From Pseudobdellovibrionaceae bacterium (GTDB lineage Bacteria > Bdellovibrionota > Bdellovibrionia > Bdellovibrionales > UBA1609), in assembly GCA_023898385.1 (NCBI GenBank), contig CP060220.1:1736001-1800000 (forward strand): a stretch of 64,000 nt of DNA, read 5' to 3'. The notes beneath the pieces were generated by a model. That model was not told the origin of the DNA. It saw only the letters and a list, made by a program, of their open reading frames with translations, and did not search any database. The position numbers and the translations under genes were made by a program. Positions within the stretch are counted from its first letter, which is position 1, and each line of letters opens with the position of its first letter. Shown one piece after another: positions 44,100 to 53,120 of the stretch.

Positions 44100-46934
44100 T
44101 TATCTCAGGAAGGGAAAATCACCATTTTGACCAGGCTGAATGATCCAAATATTGAGAAAGTCCCAACCTTTGTTTGTATACGTGCTTTCAGTTTTTAAAT
44201 TGATGAGCATTTCACCTGAGATCTGATCGGCATCCCCTACGTCACCACTGATCCCAATGTCGAATAACGTGGGATTTTCCTCCTTATTCCAGAAGTTGCC
44301 GGCATAGGTATTCACACCGGATGTGGTACCCAAATAGCCGCCCACGTTAGAACCAGATCCATTAACTTGGCCGGCCGCAAAACTTTGACTCACTGTTGAA
44401 GATTGTGCGTTGCCGGCCAGACCGCCCACGGCATTTGTCCCGCTAACACTTCCAGTGGCGCCACAATCGTTGATTTCACCATTTTCGAAAGACCCCATTA
44501 AACCACCAGCCTGGTCCAATGAGGCGATAACAGAAGCACGACTTTCGGTCTCCTGAACTTCTGATCTGGTCGCTATTCCCACAAATCCGCCGACGTTTCC
44601 AGTGCCACTGACAGTTCCTAAAATCAAATTTTTAGATGAAACCAATCTCTGAAATGGGCCTGAAGTAATATTTAACTGGCCAACTCCCCCACCTGTTATG
44701 GAGGCACCACTGACAACACCTGCATAGGATGAGAAATTGATGGATCCAGTGATTCCTGCAAGACCTCCGGTGTAGAAGTTAGCGCCGGTAACATTGCCAC
44801 TGGCAAGCGTAACATTAGAAATTGAAAAGCATTGCCCACAAACGCCGCCCACACCGTTATTACCCGCCACGGCTACACCATCGAGACTGATATCAGCAAC
44901 CATAGAGCCTTCTCCCTGCCCCAAAACACCCCCCACATAGTCCAAACCTGTTACGCTAAGTCCATTGAATGAAATATTTTTGATAATAGGCTCTTCTTTG
45001 TAGGCCTGAGCGCCGATCCCAATAAATCCCATCTGTGAGGAACCTGGGCTGTTGATGGTGAGATTTGAAATTGTATGATTATTGCCGTCAAGTTGTCCCG
45101 TAAAATACTGAAGCGGCCTAAACCCCGCAGAGTCTGCGATCATGTTGATATCGGAAGTTAGTCTGAAGTACTTATTTGAAAATACCAAGCGCGGGCCAAT
45201 TTGATTGAGTTGAGATGGATTGGCGATAAGAAATGGGTCTGCTTGGGAGCCAGTCCCTCCAGCAAAGGTGTACATAGAAAAGTTCGTTGTATATGCAGAA
45301 AGCTTCGGATATTCGCCAGCCTGCAGCTCCCAGAAATCTGTGTCATCATCCCCGCTATCAGCATGAAATGCCCAATTCGTAGAGTCTACGGAGTTAAATG
45401 TAGATGCCGTTTTCATTTCGGCTGTGGTTTTACCATAACTGTCGTTGCAGGCTCCCGCGCCGCATTGCAGGTTCACTCCATTGGTCTGCTTGTCCCAAAA
45501 AACATGATCGATAGTCCAAAATGATCCCGGCACACCTACAACTCCTCCGACATAGTTGGCGCTGGTTATGACTGGCGAAACACTGTAGCTATAAAAAACA
45601 TGACCCTGAAAAAGATACCCAATGAGCCCGCCAGACTGACCGCCTGTAGTGCTTGTCACTGACCCGGTGGCATAACAGTAAGCCGTTCTGTGGCTCGGAC
45701 CAGATTGATAGCCAATCAATCCACCTGCTGAACCCGTGCCTGTATTCACAACGTCACCTGTAGCATAGGAAAAGTAAATATTTTGATTAGTACTACTACC
45801 AATAAGGCCCCCTACACGAAAGCCACCTGTGACGTTGCCGGTTGCATAGGTCATATAAATATCAATCGAAAAGGCATCTTGGTCATCCATTTCTCCAATA
45901 AGACCGCCGGCCCGACCGGTGGCATTCACATCTCCCGTGGCATGACTAAAACTGATATTTCCGTTATGTACATATCCAACAAGACCCCCAATATAATTGG
46001 CGCCTGACACCGCGCCCGACGCCGAGGAGTTTGTTACGACAAACAAACATCCATAGCCCCAGGCTGAATTCATCTGCCCAACTAGCCCGCCGGCAACATT
46101 GCCAACGGCCACCACATCATTGTGAGTTTGCACGTTATTGATAATTGCCCGCTCCTCAGAGGTACGACTACAAGTTGCCGCATCGTAAATTGACCCAACG
46201 GCGCCGCCCACAGTGGTATTTCCATTCACCTGAGAGCTGGCATCTACGGTGGAGTCTTTTAGCTCACCACGAAAATCACCAACTATTCCTCCATAGTAAC
46301 TTCCAGTGCCTGTTACAATCCCGCTTTCGACGGTGACATTGGATATTTTGGTTTGAGTGGCTTTTCCTATAAGTACCCCTGCCCAGTCCTGGCCTTGAGC
46401 ATCGATCATGCTGTTTTGGAGGGTTATATTTTTTATCACTGCCCCATCGGTGTAGCCAAACAGTCCGATGCCATGGGAGCCTGAGGAAGTTATGTTGATG
46501 CCACTGATTGTATGGCCATTGCCATCCAGTACTCCAGAAAATGGAGTGATGCTGTTACCAATCGGAGAAATGGGACCAGTCATTGCCAGATCACCTTGTA
46601 GCTGAAAATACTTATCCCAAAGATGGCTGTTGCCTGGATCACTCAGGGCCGCTAATTGCCCCGCTCCACACAATACGAAAGGCAGCTGTTCCGTGCCTTG
46701 CCCAAAGCTTTGAGGGTCAGAAGCATCAATATTTACCGCACAAGAAAAGCCTGGTGGCTCGCTGTTGGGCCCAGATGTATTGGCAATCTGGCCGCGAATA
46801 CGATTATCTGCCAGTTGACAAGACACAAGACCGAGAAAAAAGCTGAGAAGAATAAAACGTGTTATAGCGAAGCAGGATGCCTTATCCTTTTTAGCAAACA
46901 GCGTTCGTTGATTTTGGCACTCACATTCTGCCAT
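44100..46934 (-). CDS. Large GLUG-repeat lipoprotein
   Basis: The 944-residue product has a lipobox at about residues 28-40 (FLGLVSC), so it is lipid-anchored, and the mature N-terminus reads CQLADNRIRGQI. Many imperfect repeats of about 25-30 residues follow, with the GLUG pattern (VGGLIGYVHNGNISFSHATG, AGGLIGEMDDQDAFS) typical of filamentous-haemagglutinin-like beta-helices. Two sets are visible, each opened by an LDGNGHTISG/NLTI block (about 130 and 610). A surface adhesin or matrix role is inferred. GAGAGGG precedes the ATG. It shares its mature N-terminus with the protein at 58003-59448. Confidence 0.85.
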   Translation of the reverse strand: MAECECQNQRTLFAKKDKASCFAITRFILLSFFLGLVSCQLADNRIRGQIANTSGPNSEPPGFSCAVNIDASDPQSFGQGTEQLPFVLCGAGQLAALSDPGNSHLWDKYFQLQGDLAMTGPISPIGNSITPFSGVLDGNGHTISGINITSSGSHGIGLFGYTDGAVIKNITLQNSMIDAQGQDWAGVLIGKATQTKISNVTVESGIVTGTGSYYGGIVGDFRGELKDSTVDASSQVNGNTTVGGAVGSIYDAATCSRTSEERAIINNVQTHNDVVAVGNVAGGLVGQMNSAWGYGCLFVVTNSSASGAVSGANYIGGLVGYVHNGNISFSHATGDVNATGRAGGLIGEMDDQDAFSIDIYMTYATGNVTGGFRVGGLIGSSTNQNIYFSYATGDVVNTGTGSAGGLIGYQSGPSHRTAYCYATGSVTSTTGGQSGGLIGYLFQGHVFYSYSVSPVITSANYVGGVVGVPGSFWTIDHVFWDKQTNGVNLQCGAGACNDSYGKTTAEMKTASTFNSVDSTNWAFHADSGDDDTDFWELQAGEYPKLSAYTTNFSMYTFAGGTGSQADPFLIANPSQLNQIGPRLVFSNKYFRLTSDINMIADSAGFRPLQYFTGQLDGNNHTISNLTINSPGSSQMGFIGIGAQAYKEEPIIKNISFNGLSVTGLDYVGGVLGQGEGSMVADISLDGVAVAGNNGVGGVCGQCFSISNVTLASGNVTGANFYTGGLAGITGSINFSSYAGVVSGASITGGGVGQLNITSGPFQRLVSSKNLILGTVSGTGNVGGFVGIATRSEVQETESRASVIASLDQAGGLMGSFENGEINDCGATGSVSGTNAVGGLAGNAQSSTVSQSFAAGQVNGSGSNVGGYLGTTSGVNTYAGNFWNKEENPTLFDIGISGDVGDADQISGEMLINLKTESTYTNKGWDFLNIWIIQPGQNGDFPFLR

Positions 46935-47429
46935 CTTTTCCCTCTCAATTTTTCTAGACTGACCTTAGTCATATCGGCAATGATCGTTAATACTTGATAG
47001 GCGTACAATAAGATTTTCAATGATTATCAATATGAGACGGGCACGTATGGTATGTCAGTCATCGGAAGATTCGAAACCAATTTTTTGCGCCATACTTTCC
47101 ACCTATTGCCTAAGATTCATATAAAAAACTAATCTAAGTTTTTCTCCACATAGAGCAGTATCTGCCAGAGGAGCTGATCGTCATAATTTCAACGCCGCAT
47201 TGGGGACCGACTAAAATTTAGACATTATCTTGTCCGATTGTGAGACACCTATTTTCAGTCTTCATCTAAATCGAGGCTTATCAAGATCTTACGGATATTT
47301 TGTTTTTTTAAAAAATTCATCGCAACTTTGGGCCAACCGCCTGACCTACCAAGCCCAAGTGATTGAACAAAGTGAAGTCGACGCCATTGTCAATTCCCCT
47401 AGAGAACGATGTGGCCGGTAAACCCACAA
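46935..47429. other. Intergenic region without a recognised gene
   Basis: This stretch of about 495 bases lies upstream of the GLUG lipoprotein gene and downstream of oppC (converse strand ends). The left part must hold the GLUG gene promoter. A 63-residue plus-strand frame at 47230-47421 from TTG lacks a ribosome-binding site; because a terminator follows it, a short plus-strand transcript is possible. Confidence 0.4.
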
Positions 47430-47462
47430 ACCGAGTCCATGGAAGGGCTCGGTCTTTATTTT
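47430..47462 (+). terminator. Terminator hairpin between unknown plus-strand DNA and oppC
   Basis: ACCGAGTCC-ATGGAA-GGGCTCGGT forms a 9-bp stem (one G-T pair) followed on the plus strand by CTTTATTTT. There is no equivalent T-run on the minus strand, so its orientation does not suit oppC. Confidence 0.7.
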
Positions 47463-48393
47463 AAACTTTTCCTCGTAATTTCGGATCTAGTGCATCCCGA
47501 AGTCCGTCGCCAAAAAACTGGAAGGCCATCATTGCAACAAAAATGGCAACCCCCGGTGAGATGATCACATGAGGATAAGATCGAATCAGCTTATATCCTT
47601 CACTGGCCAGCACACCCCAACTGCTGTAAGGGGGTTGCAATCCTAAGCCAATGAAACTTAAAAAACTCTCATACAAAATATTTGCAGGAATCTGAAATGT
47701 TAATAACACCACAATTGGACCTAATATATTCGGCAAAACATGACGAAACACGATTCCCACCGATGATCCGCCCAAGGCCCGACTGGCTTCCACATAAGCC
47801 ATTTGTTTGACCTGCAACACTTGACCTCGCACAACCCTTGCCAACTGCACCCATCCAACCACACTCAAAGCTAATAATATGCTCGTCAAAGCTTTTAGCT
47901 CAGGGTTAGTAAATACATTCACCGAATCAAAAACCACTTTCACCAAAATCATAAGCACCAATGTAGGGATGGCATAGAGAATATCAACAAAACGCATCAT
48001 CATGGCATCAACACGCCCACCAACCCAACCGGAAATGGCACCGTACACAAGACCTATTACCAAAGAAATTATAGCCGTTAAAATCCCCACGGCCATAGAC
48101 ATGCGAGCGCCATAGATAATTCTCGACAGCATATCTCGCCCCAGACTATCTGTGCCCAACCAATGCTCCGGGGTGGGCCCCACAAGAATCTTGTCCATGT
48201 ATTGATCAGAAAAAGAATACGGCGCCACATAGTTGGCTAACAAGGCGATGATGCACAGTATGTAAATTATCACCGCAGAGACTATGGAAGCCTTATTCGC
48301 CTTCAACCGCCTGTAAGCATCATACCAAAGACTTCTTGGCGTGCTCTTTACTGGAGGTTCTACTACCGTTGCCACAACTTCACTCTTACCCAT
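47461..48393 (-). CDS. oppC: Oligopeptide ABC transporter permease OppC
   Basis: The 310-residue inner-membrane permease has an N-terminal helix after a polar lead, the DppC/OppC hallmark HWLGTDSLGRDMLSRIIYGA, a core of five helices, and the ATPase-contact EAA loop (YVEASRALGGSSVGIVFRHV then LPN). Together with OppB it makes the peptide channel. It lies eight bases after oppB. ATPase genes (oppD/oppF) are not next to it. Confidence 0.95.
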   Translation of the reverse strand: MGKSEVVATVVEPPVKSTPRSLWYDAYRRLKANKASIVSAVIIYILCIIALLANYVAPYSFSDQYMDKILVGPTPEHWLGTDSLGRDMLSRIIYGARMSMAVGILTAIISLVIGLVYGAISGWVGGRVDAMMMRFVDILYAIPTLVLMILVKVVFDSVNVFTNPELKALTSILLALSVVGWVQLARVVRGQVLQVKQMAYVEASRALGGSSVGIVFRHVLPNILGPIVVLLTFQIPANILYESFLSFIGLGLQPPYSSWGVLASEGYKLIRSYPHVIISPGVAIFVAMMAFQFFGDGLRDALDPKLRGKV

Positions 48394-48401
48394 TTAAAAA
48401 A

Positions 48402-49490
48402 CTACTTAGTTAAATCGATACGCGGATCAAAATACGAATAAAGTAGATCCACTATTAAATTTGCTAAAACCAACATGGCTGAAAACACCAAGGTCACCCC
48501 CAAAATCAAGGGATAGTCTCTATTACTCACGCTCTCGACAAAGTGTTTTCCGATGCCTGGAATATTAAAAATTAACTCAATCACGAATGACCCTGACAAA
48601 ATTCCAGCAGCCAGCGGGCCTGAAAAAGTTAAAACCGGTATGAGTGAGTTTTTCAAAACATGCTTAAAGAGCACCATGGGCCATCCCAACCCCTTGGCCT
48701 TGGCCGTTCTAATGTAGTCAGCACTAATCACATCTAAAACATTGGCTCGAGTTAGTCGCGCAATCACGGCCGCTGGCCGCAACCCTAAAGTAATCACAGG
48801 AAGAATATAATACTCCGGCCCCTCCCAAAACGCTGGCGGCAACAGATCCAAACTAAAGCAAAAAATAAGAATAAGAATGGGGCCCACCAAAAAGTTGGGC
48901 AGTGACACTCCACTAATGGCTCCAAACATAGCCAAACTGTCCCACCAAGTATTATGTTTCGAAGCCGCAAAAACACCCAATGGAATACCCACCAAGAATG
49001 CCAATATTAATGAATAAAATCCGAGCTGAAATGAGGCCGGCAGCGCTTCTCCAATAATGGTCGTCACGTTACGACCGATATACTTATACGACTCACCCAG
49101 ATCCCCGCGAGCCAGGCCTGCCATATATTGGAAATATTGCTCATAAAGAGGAGCGTCCAGGTTGTATTTGGCTTCGATGTTTTTAATCACCTCAGGAGGC
49201 AAAGCTTTGTCTCGATCAAAGGGACCGCCTGGTATAATTCGTAAAAGTAAAAACGTTGCCGAAGCAATTACGAACAGTACAAATAGCGCTTCTACAAACC
49301 GTTTTGCAAAGTACACCAATAAATGATGGCGAATAGAATAGCCTAAAAGGGCGCCACCCAAAGACAGGGCATCCATCCACCAAAGCCATGCCGGCACATC
49401 ATAGCCAAAAAAACTCACAACCACTGTTAGAGCGAGTAGCAGTACCACCACTGCTGGCCCCACAGCTCGGCTCAAAAGGTCTAAAATCAC
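48402..49490 (-). CDS. oppB: Oligopeptide ABC transporter permease OppB with extra N-terminal helices
   Basis: The 362-residue protein is about 50 residues longer than E. coli OppB because of two extra hydrophobic segments at about 10-28 and 38-54 ahead of the normal first helix. The remainder is standard: LLRIIPGGPFDRDKALPPEV, LDAPLYEQYFQYMAGLARGD, and the EAA loop DYIRTAKAKGLGWPMVLFKH, VLKNSLIPVLT. Its ATG overlaps the oppA stop by four bases. Confidence 0.94.
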   Translation of the reverse strand: MILDLLSRAVGPAVVVLLLALTVVVSFFGYDVPAWLWWMDALSLGGALLGYSIRHHLLVYFAKRFVEALFVLFVIASATFLLLRIIPGGPFDRDKALPPEVIKNIEAKYNLDAPLYEQYFQYMAGLARGDLGESYKYIGRNVTTIIGEALPASFQLGFYSLILAFLVGIPLGVFAASKHNTWWDSLAMFGAISGVSLPNFLVGPILILIFCFSLDLLPPAFWEGPEYYILPVITLGLRPAAVIARLTRANVLDVISADYIRTAKAKGLGWPMVLFKHVLKNSLIPVLTFSGPLAAGILSGSFVIELIFNIPGIGKHFVESVSNRDYPLILGVTLVFSAMLVLANLIVDLLYSYFDPRIDLTK

Positions 49491-51076
49491 TTAAGCTTAA
49501 CCTCTTTGTACCTAAATTTTAGCATGCTATTAATAGGAAAGTTGTCCACCCGATCCGCCACTAGCAGCTGGCTTACATAGGCAAAAATAGGCATCACTGG
49601 TGAATCTTCTTCGACCAATATCTTTTGAGCCTTTGCGTACATACGACGCCGCTCCTGCTTGTCTGCCTCTGTTTTTGCTTCGCCAATCAATTTATCAAAC
49701 TGCGAGTTGCCCCATAGGGTATGGTTGTTATTTGAGTAAGAGGTCATCAAAGCAAAAAAGTTGTCAGGATCCGGGTAGTCAGCGATCCAACCCATTCTAA
49801 AAATATGCGGAGGATCTGTTTTTAAGCTATCAAGATAAACCTTCCACTCGCCGTTTTTGAGTTCCACATTTATCCCTAAGTTTTTCTTTAGCTGCATCTG
49901 CACATTTTCAGCTACCCGCTTATGGTCTTCGTTGGTATTAAACCCAAAATAGATCGTGGGGAATGTGCCGCGGTCTTTATAACCGGCTTCGTCTAAAAGT
50001 TTTCGAGCCTGCTCCACATTAAATCCAATTCCAAAATCAGGTTCGTACCCAAACATCCCCGGTGGCACCCAACTGCTCAACGGCACTTGTCCGCCGCCTA
50101 ACATATCCGTGATTTGCTTGCGATCGATGGCTTGAATCAAAGCTTTGCGTACACTTAAATTATCAAGCGGCGCTTTGTTAGCGTTAAATCCTAGGTAATA
50201 AGTCCCGAGAATTCCAGTTTCTCGGTATTCCTTTCGCTTTTTAAGGCTCGCAAGCTCCACTGACGGCAAGTCCATCAGCGCATCTAGTTTTTTTGCATCA
50301 AACAAATTCTTAGCCGTAAACTGATCTTTCACAATTCGAGCTAAGACATTCTTTACAAAAGGTTTCTGGCCATAATAAGTCGGGTTGGCCTCCAAAATGA
50401 CTAAACTGTCATGCTCCCAAATCTTTAGTAAATACGGCCCCAAGGTGACGATGTTTTTGGGTTCCGTCCACGCATCGCCGCCTTTTTCAACAATGTCTTT
50501 TCGAAGGGGGTAGGTGCTTGTGTGAGTGAGCAAATAAGGAAAATAACTCTGTGGCCCGTCTAGCTCCACGTCGATTTGATGAGGATTTACAATCTTAACT
50601 CCCACTTGCGAAAAATCGGTGATCTTGCCTTCATTGTAGGCTCGACCATTTTTTAACCCATACAAGAAATACGAGTACTCCGAGGCCGTCGCCGGGTTCA
50701 GCAGCCGCTCCCAGCCATCGACCACATGTTGAGCTACAAAATCCTGGCCATCAGACCACTTAACACCTTTTCTTAGGTGAAATCGCCATCGACTGGTGTC
50801 TCCCACAAACTCCCATTTTTCAGCTAAAGCGCCTTTTACAGAAAGGTCTGGATCTGAAAAGTCATAATCCATCAAGCCTTCCATTAAATTTTCGATGATC
50901 AGGCCCGATTGAACGTCAGCCGCTCTATTCCAATCAAGTGTGGGTGGCTCGGCAGACAAATTCACCCGCAAAGTCTCTTCATATTTAAGATCATGTGGAA
51001 GTTTGTCTTTTCTTTTGGTGCAAGAAAGGAGGGTCAGTGTGGAAACTAAAACTAAAAGAATTCGAATCAATTGCAT
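49487..51076 (-). CDS. oppA: Oligopeptide ABC transporter substrate-binding lipoprotein OppA
   Basis: I start at ATG 51076, with GGAGTG upstream, giving 529 residues that begin with a lipoprotein signal (MQLIRILLVLVSTLTLLSC). The SBP_bac_5 fold is clear: LRVNLSAEPPTLDWNRAADV, WRFHLRKGVKWSDGQDFVAQ, VRKALIQAIDRKQITDML, and MGWIADYPDPDNFFALMTSY near the end. The family binds peptides of two to several residues; the ligand is not predictable here. It is the first gene of oppA-oppB-oppC and probably imports peptides set free by proteolysis. Confidence 0.95.
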   Translation of the reverse strand: MQLIRILLVLVSTLTLLSCTKRKDKLPHDLKYEETLRVNLSAEPPTLDWNRAADVQSGLIIENLMEGLMDYDFSDPDLSVKGALAEKWEFVGDTSRWRFHLRKGVKWSDGQDFVAQHVVDGWERLLNPATASEYSYFLYGLKNGRAYNEGKITDFSQVGVKIVNPHQIDVELDGPQSYFPYLLTHTSTYPLRKDIVEKGGDAWTEPKNIVTLGPYLLKIWEHDSLVILEANPTYYGQKPFVKNVLARIVKDQFTAKNLFDAKKLDALMDLPSVELASLKKRKEYRETGILGTYYLGFNANKAPLDNLSVRKALIQAIDRKQITDMLGGGQVPLSSWVPPGMFGYEPDFGIGFNVEQARKLLDEAGYKDRGTFPTIYFGFNTNEDHKRVAENVQMQLKKNLGINVELKNGEWKVYLDSLKTDPPHIFRMGWIADYPDPDNFFALMTSYSNNNHTLWGNSQFDKLIGEAKTEADKQERRRMYAKAQKILVEEDSPVMPIFAYVSQLLVADRVDNFPINSMLKFRYKEVKLK

Positions 51077-51207
51077 GCTCACTCCTGAGTAAAAAACAGC
51101 AAAGGGTTCAAGACTAAATAGAGCGCCCAAACATAGTATTTTGCCGCTCAAAGTCAATGGTTATTAAGCCGGCCGCTAGCAACTCTAGTGAGATGCGTTT
51201 TGGGGCC

Positions 51208-53100
51208 TTATTGGGCCTCATAGATAAGAGCAGAGTCTCTGAAACATTTTTCCACTTCGCGCCGAAGTTTTTTAAAGGGCCCCTTGCCGAGTTCTCGGGC
51301 CGGCACCACACGGGCTAGCACCTTAGACTCCACCGACACCACAACACCCGAATCTGTTGGCTCTATTGTGCGGTGAGCCTCAAGCCAGGGTGATTTAATT
51401 TTGCAGTTGAGCTTTGAAAAATCTCCCAACACCTTCACATTGTTCAGCCGAGTCACCCGACTTCTTTTTGAAGAATGTCCCAATTCAATATCCCCCACCC
51501 GATTAAACAGTGAAACAAGAAAGGGCTCCACCAAAGTAGGCATAGTCAATAAGTAGGCGCGTCCGGCTGAAGTTCGCATATCGTTACCATCGTGCTGGTA
51601 TTTTACGACTAACTTCACGTCTTCTAAGATTCTTTGCACTTTATCAGGTTTTTCAATCAACTTAGCATCGGTCACATGGGACATGTCGGCCCCCACCTCC
51701 ACTAAGTCGCGAGTCAAGTCACTTCGATAGAGGAGCAACGCCTGTACAAGATGTTGACCCGCCATTCCCCGCGTTTGATATGACAGGCGCTCTTCTCGGG
51801 GCCCAATTTTTGTCACATCCACCTCGTGTAAAACCTCAATGCTGCCGCCTTCAGCCAACTGAATTTCAGGCACCTCACTCAATTCGTTGACACCGGTTTT
51901 TAAGACCAGAGCTTGTCGGTGATGGGTGTCTGGTAGCGGAGCTTTTGAGTAACTGATGTAATTTGTCGGATCCACCCATAGCTTTTTGTTTTCAGATTCA
52001 ATATAGACAAAAGCATGATTGAACATACCCACTGACGGCAGCTTCCAGGCCACATACATGGGATCTGTAGTTCGATAAACCAACGACACATAGGCCTTAT
52101 ACCCCAGACTCCGCAGCAGCTTAACTAAACTCACTGAGTAATCTTTGCAGTCTCCGTAACCCGATGACGCGATCTCCGCCAGTGGCCGGGCAATATAACG
52201 CCCCTTCACCGTGCGCCAGTCGCCCAAATATTTTATTTGGTCGCTCAACTGGCTCATCAACAGATTAACCTGATCCTCGAGGGCCTTTGCTGTTGCCGCC
52301 GTTTCTTTGATTTTAACGTAGTTATCAGGAAGAGGTTCAGAAAGAATGGTCTCGTAGGACTTCGTAAAATAGTCGGCAAACCGTTTCCAGTTCTTTTCTG
52401 TGGAGACCTGAACCCATGTATAGTTGGTTGGATCCATGGCTACGAATTTTTCTTCTGTCACTTGCTGAAAAATGGGCTTCTTCAATTGCATTTTTAAAAT
52501 ATGGCGACCGTTTTTTGTGGTCTTTCTTATAGACACCGTCCCATTTGGATCATTTTCCTGTACATGGAGCCTCAAAGCAGAATCGATGACCACTTGCGAT
52601 GACTGTAGCCACTCGTTCCAACCAAACCCCACCCAATACGAAAAATGCCCTGGCATCACCACCTCGAGGCTTTTCTCCTCGTATGTCAAATGCACCCGGC
52701 TGCCCACTTCTAGTTTTTCAAACGCGATACGAATTCTATTCACCTGGTCAAAAGCCAAAGACCCCGCATCAATGGCTCGCTCTTCGATATTTTCTTTTGG
52801 CACCGCAAACGTCTTTGCTCCCGTTTCGGTGAATGCCTCTTTCACAGTTATTTTTGAAATACCCGCGTTGTAAGTGAGTGGATAGCGGCTCATTTGTAGG
52901 ACACCACTTTCACTGAGAATTTCAATGACCAACTCAACCCTTGTTAAATAGGTCCCACTGGAATCCACCGTTATGTATTGATCTTTTTTAAGAAACTTAA
53001 TGTCATTTTCAGTCGGGTCCATCCAACGAGCTTCCGCCAGATGGCAAGGTCCAACCCAAAGGCCAATTAACAGCAACGGGGCCACTAGGAGTTTCTCCAT
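51208..53100 (-). CDS. DUF3857 plus transglutaminase-like secreted protein
   Basis: I start at ATG 53100 (AAGGAG upstream), giving 630 residues with a signal peptide (EKLLVAPLLLIGLWVGPCHLAEA). The DUF3857 domain spans about 35-220 and a transglutaminase core follows at about 290-420, with Cys in SGYGDCKDYSVSLVKLL, His in FNHAFVYIES and Asp in LWVDPTNYISY. The catalytic triad is therefore complete, and peptidase or crosslinking activity is possible. The last 200 residues are beta-rich. Such DUF3857-transglutaminase proteins are common in Bacteroidota and in predatory bacteria. The role is unknown. Confidence 0.88.
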   Translation of the reverse strand: MEKLLVAPLLLIGLWVGPCHLAEARWMDPTENDIKFLKKDQYITVDSSGTYLTRVELVIEILSESGVLQMSRYPLTYNAGISKITVKEAFTETGAKTFAVPKENIEERAIDAGSLAFDQVNRIRIAFEKLEVGSRVHLTYEEKSLEVVMPGHFSYWVGFGWNEWLQSSQVVIDSALRLHVQENDPNGTVSIRKTTKNGRHILKMQLKKPIFQQVTEEKFVAMDPTNYTWVQVSTEKNWKRFADYFTKSYETILSEPLPDNYVKIKETAATAKALEDQVNLLMSQLSDQIKYLGDWRTVKGRYIARPLAEIASSGYGDCKDYSVSLVKLLRSLGYKAYVSLVYRTTDPMYVAWKLPSVGMFNHAFVYIESENKKLWVDPTNYISYSKAPLPDTHHRQALVLKTGVNELSEVPEIQLAEGGSIEVLHEVDVTKIGPREERLSYQTRGMAGQHLVQALLLYRSDLTRDLVEVGADMSHVTDAKLIEKPDKVQRILEDVKLVVKYQHDGNDMRTSAGRAYLLTMPTLVEPFLVSLFNRVGDIELGHSSKRSRVTRLNNVKVLGDFSKLNCKIKSPWLEAHRTIEPTDSGVVVSVESKVLARVVPARELGKGPFKKLRREVEKCFRDSALIYEAQ

Positions 53101-53120
53101 AATGCCACTCTCCTTAAGAG

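Noticed and set aside
47016..47032. TGATTATCAATATGAG as a Fur-box-like sequence upstream of the GLUG lipoprotein gene
   Set aside because: Only about half of the 19-bp consensus palindrome is matched, which is expected by chance in AT-rich DNA.
47230..47421. 63-codon plus-strand frame before the orphan terminator
   Set aside because: It starts at TTG without a Shine-Dalgarno sequence and resembles no protein; kept only as a possible transcript.
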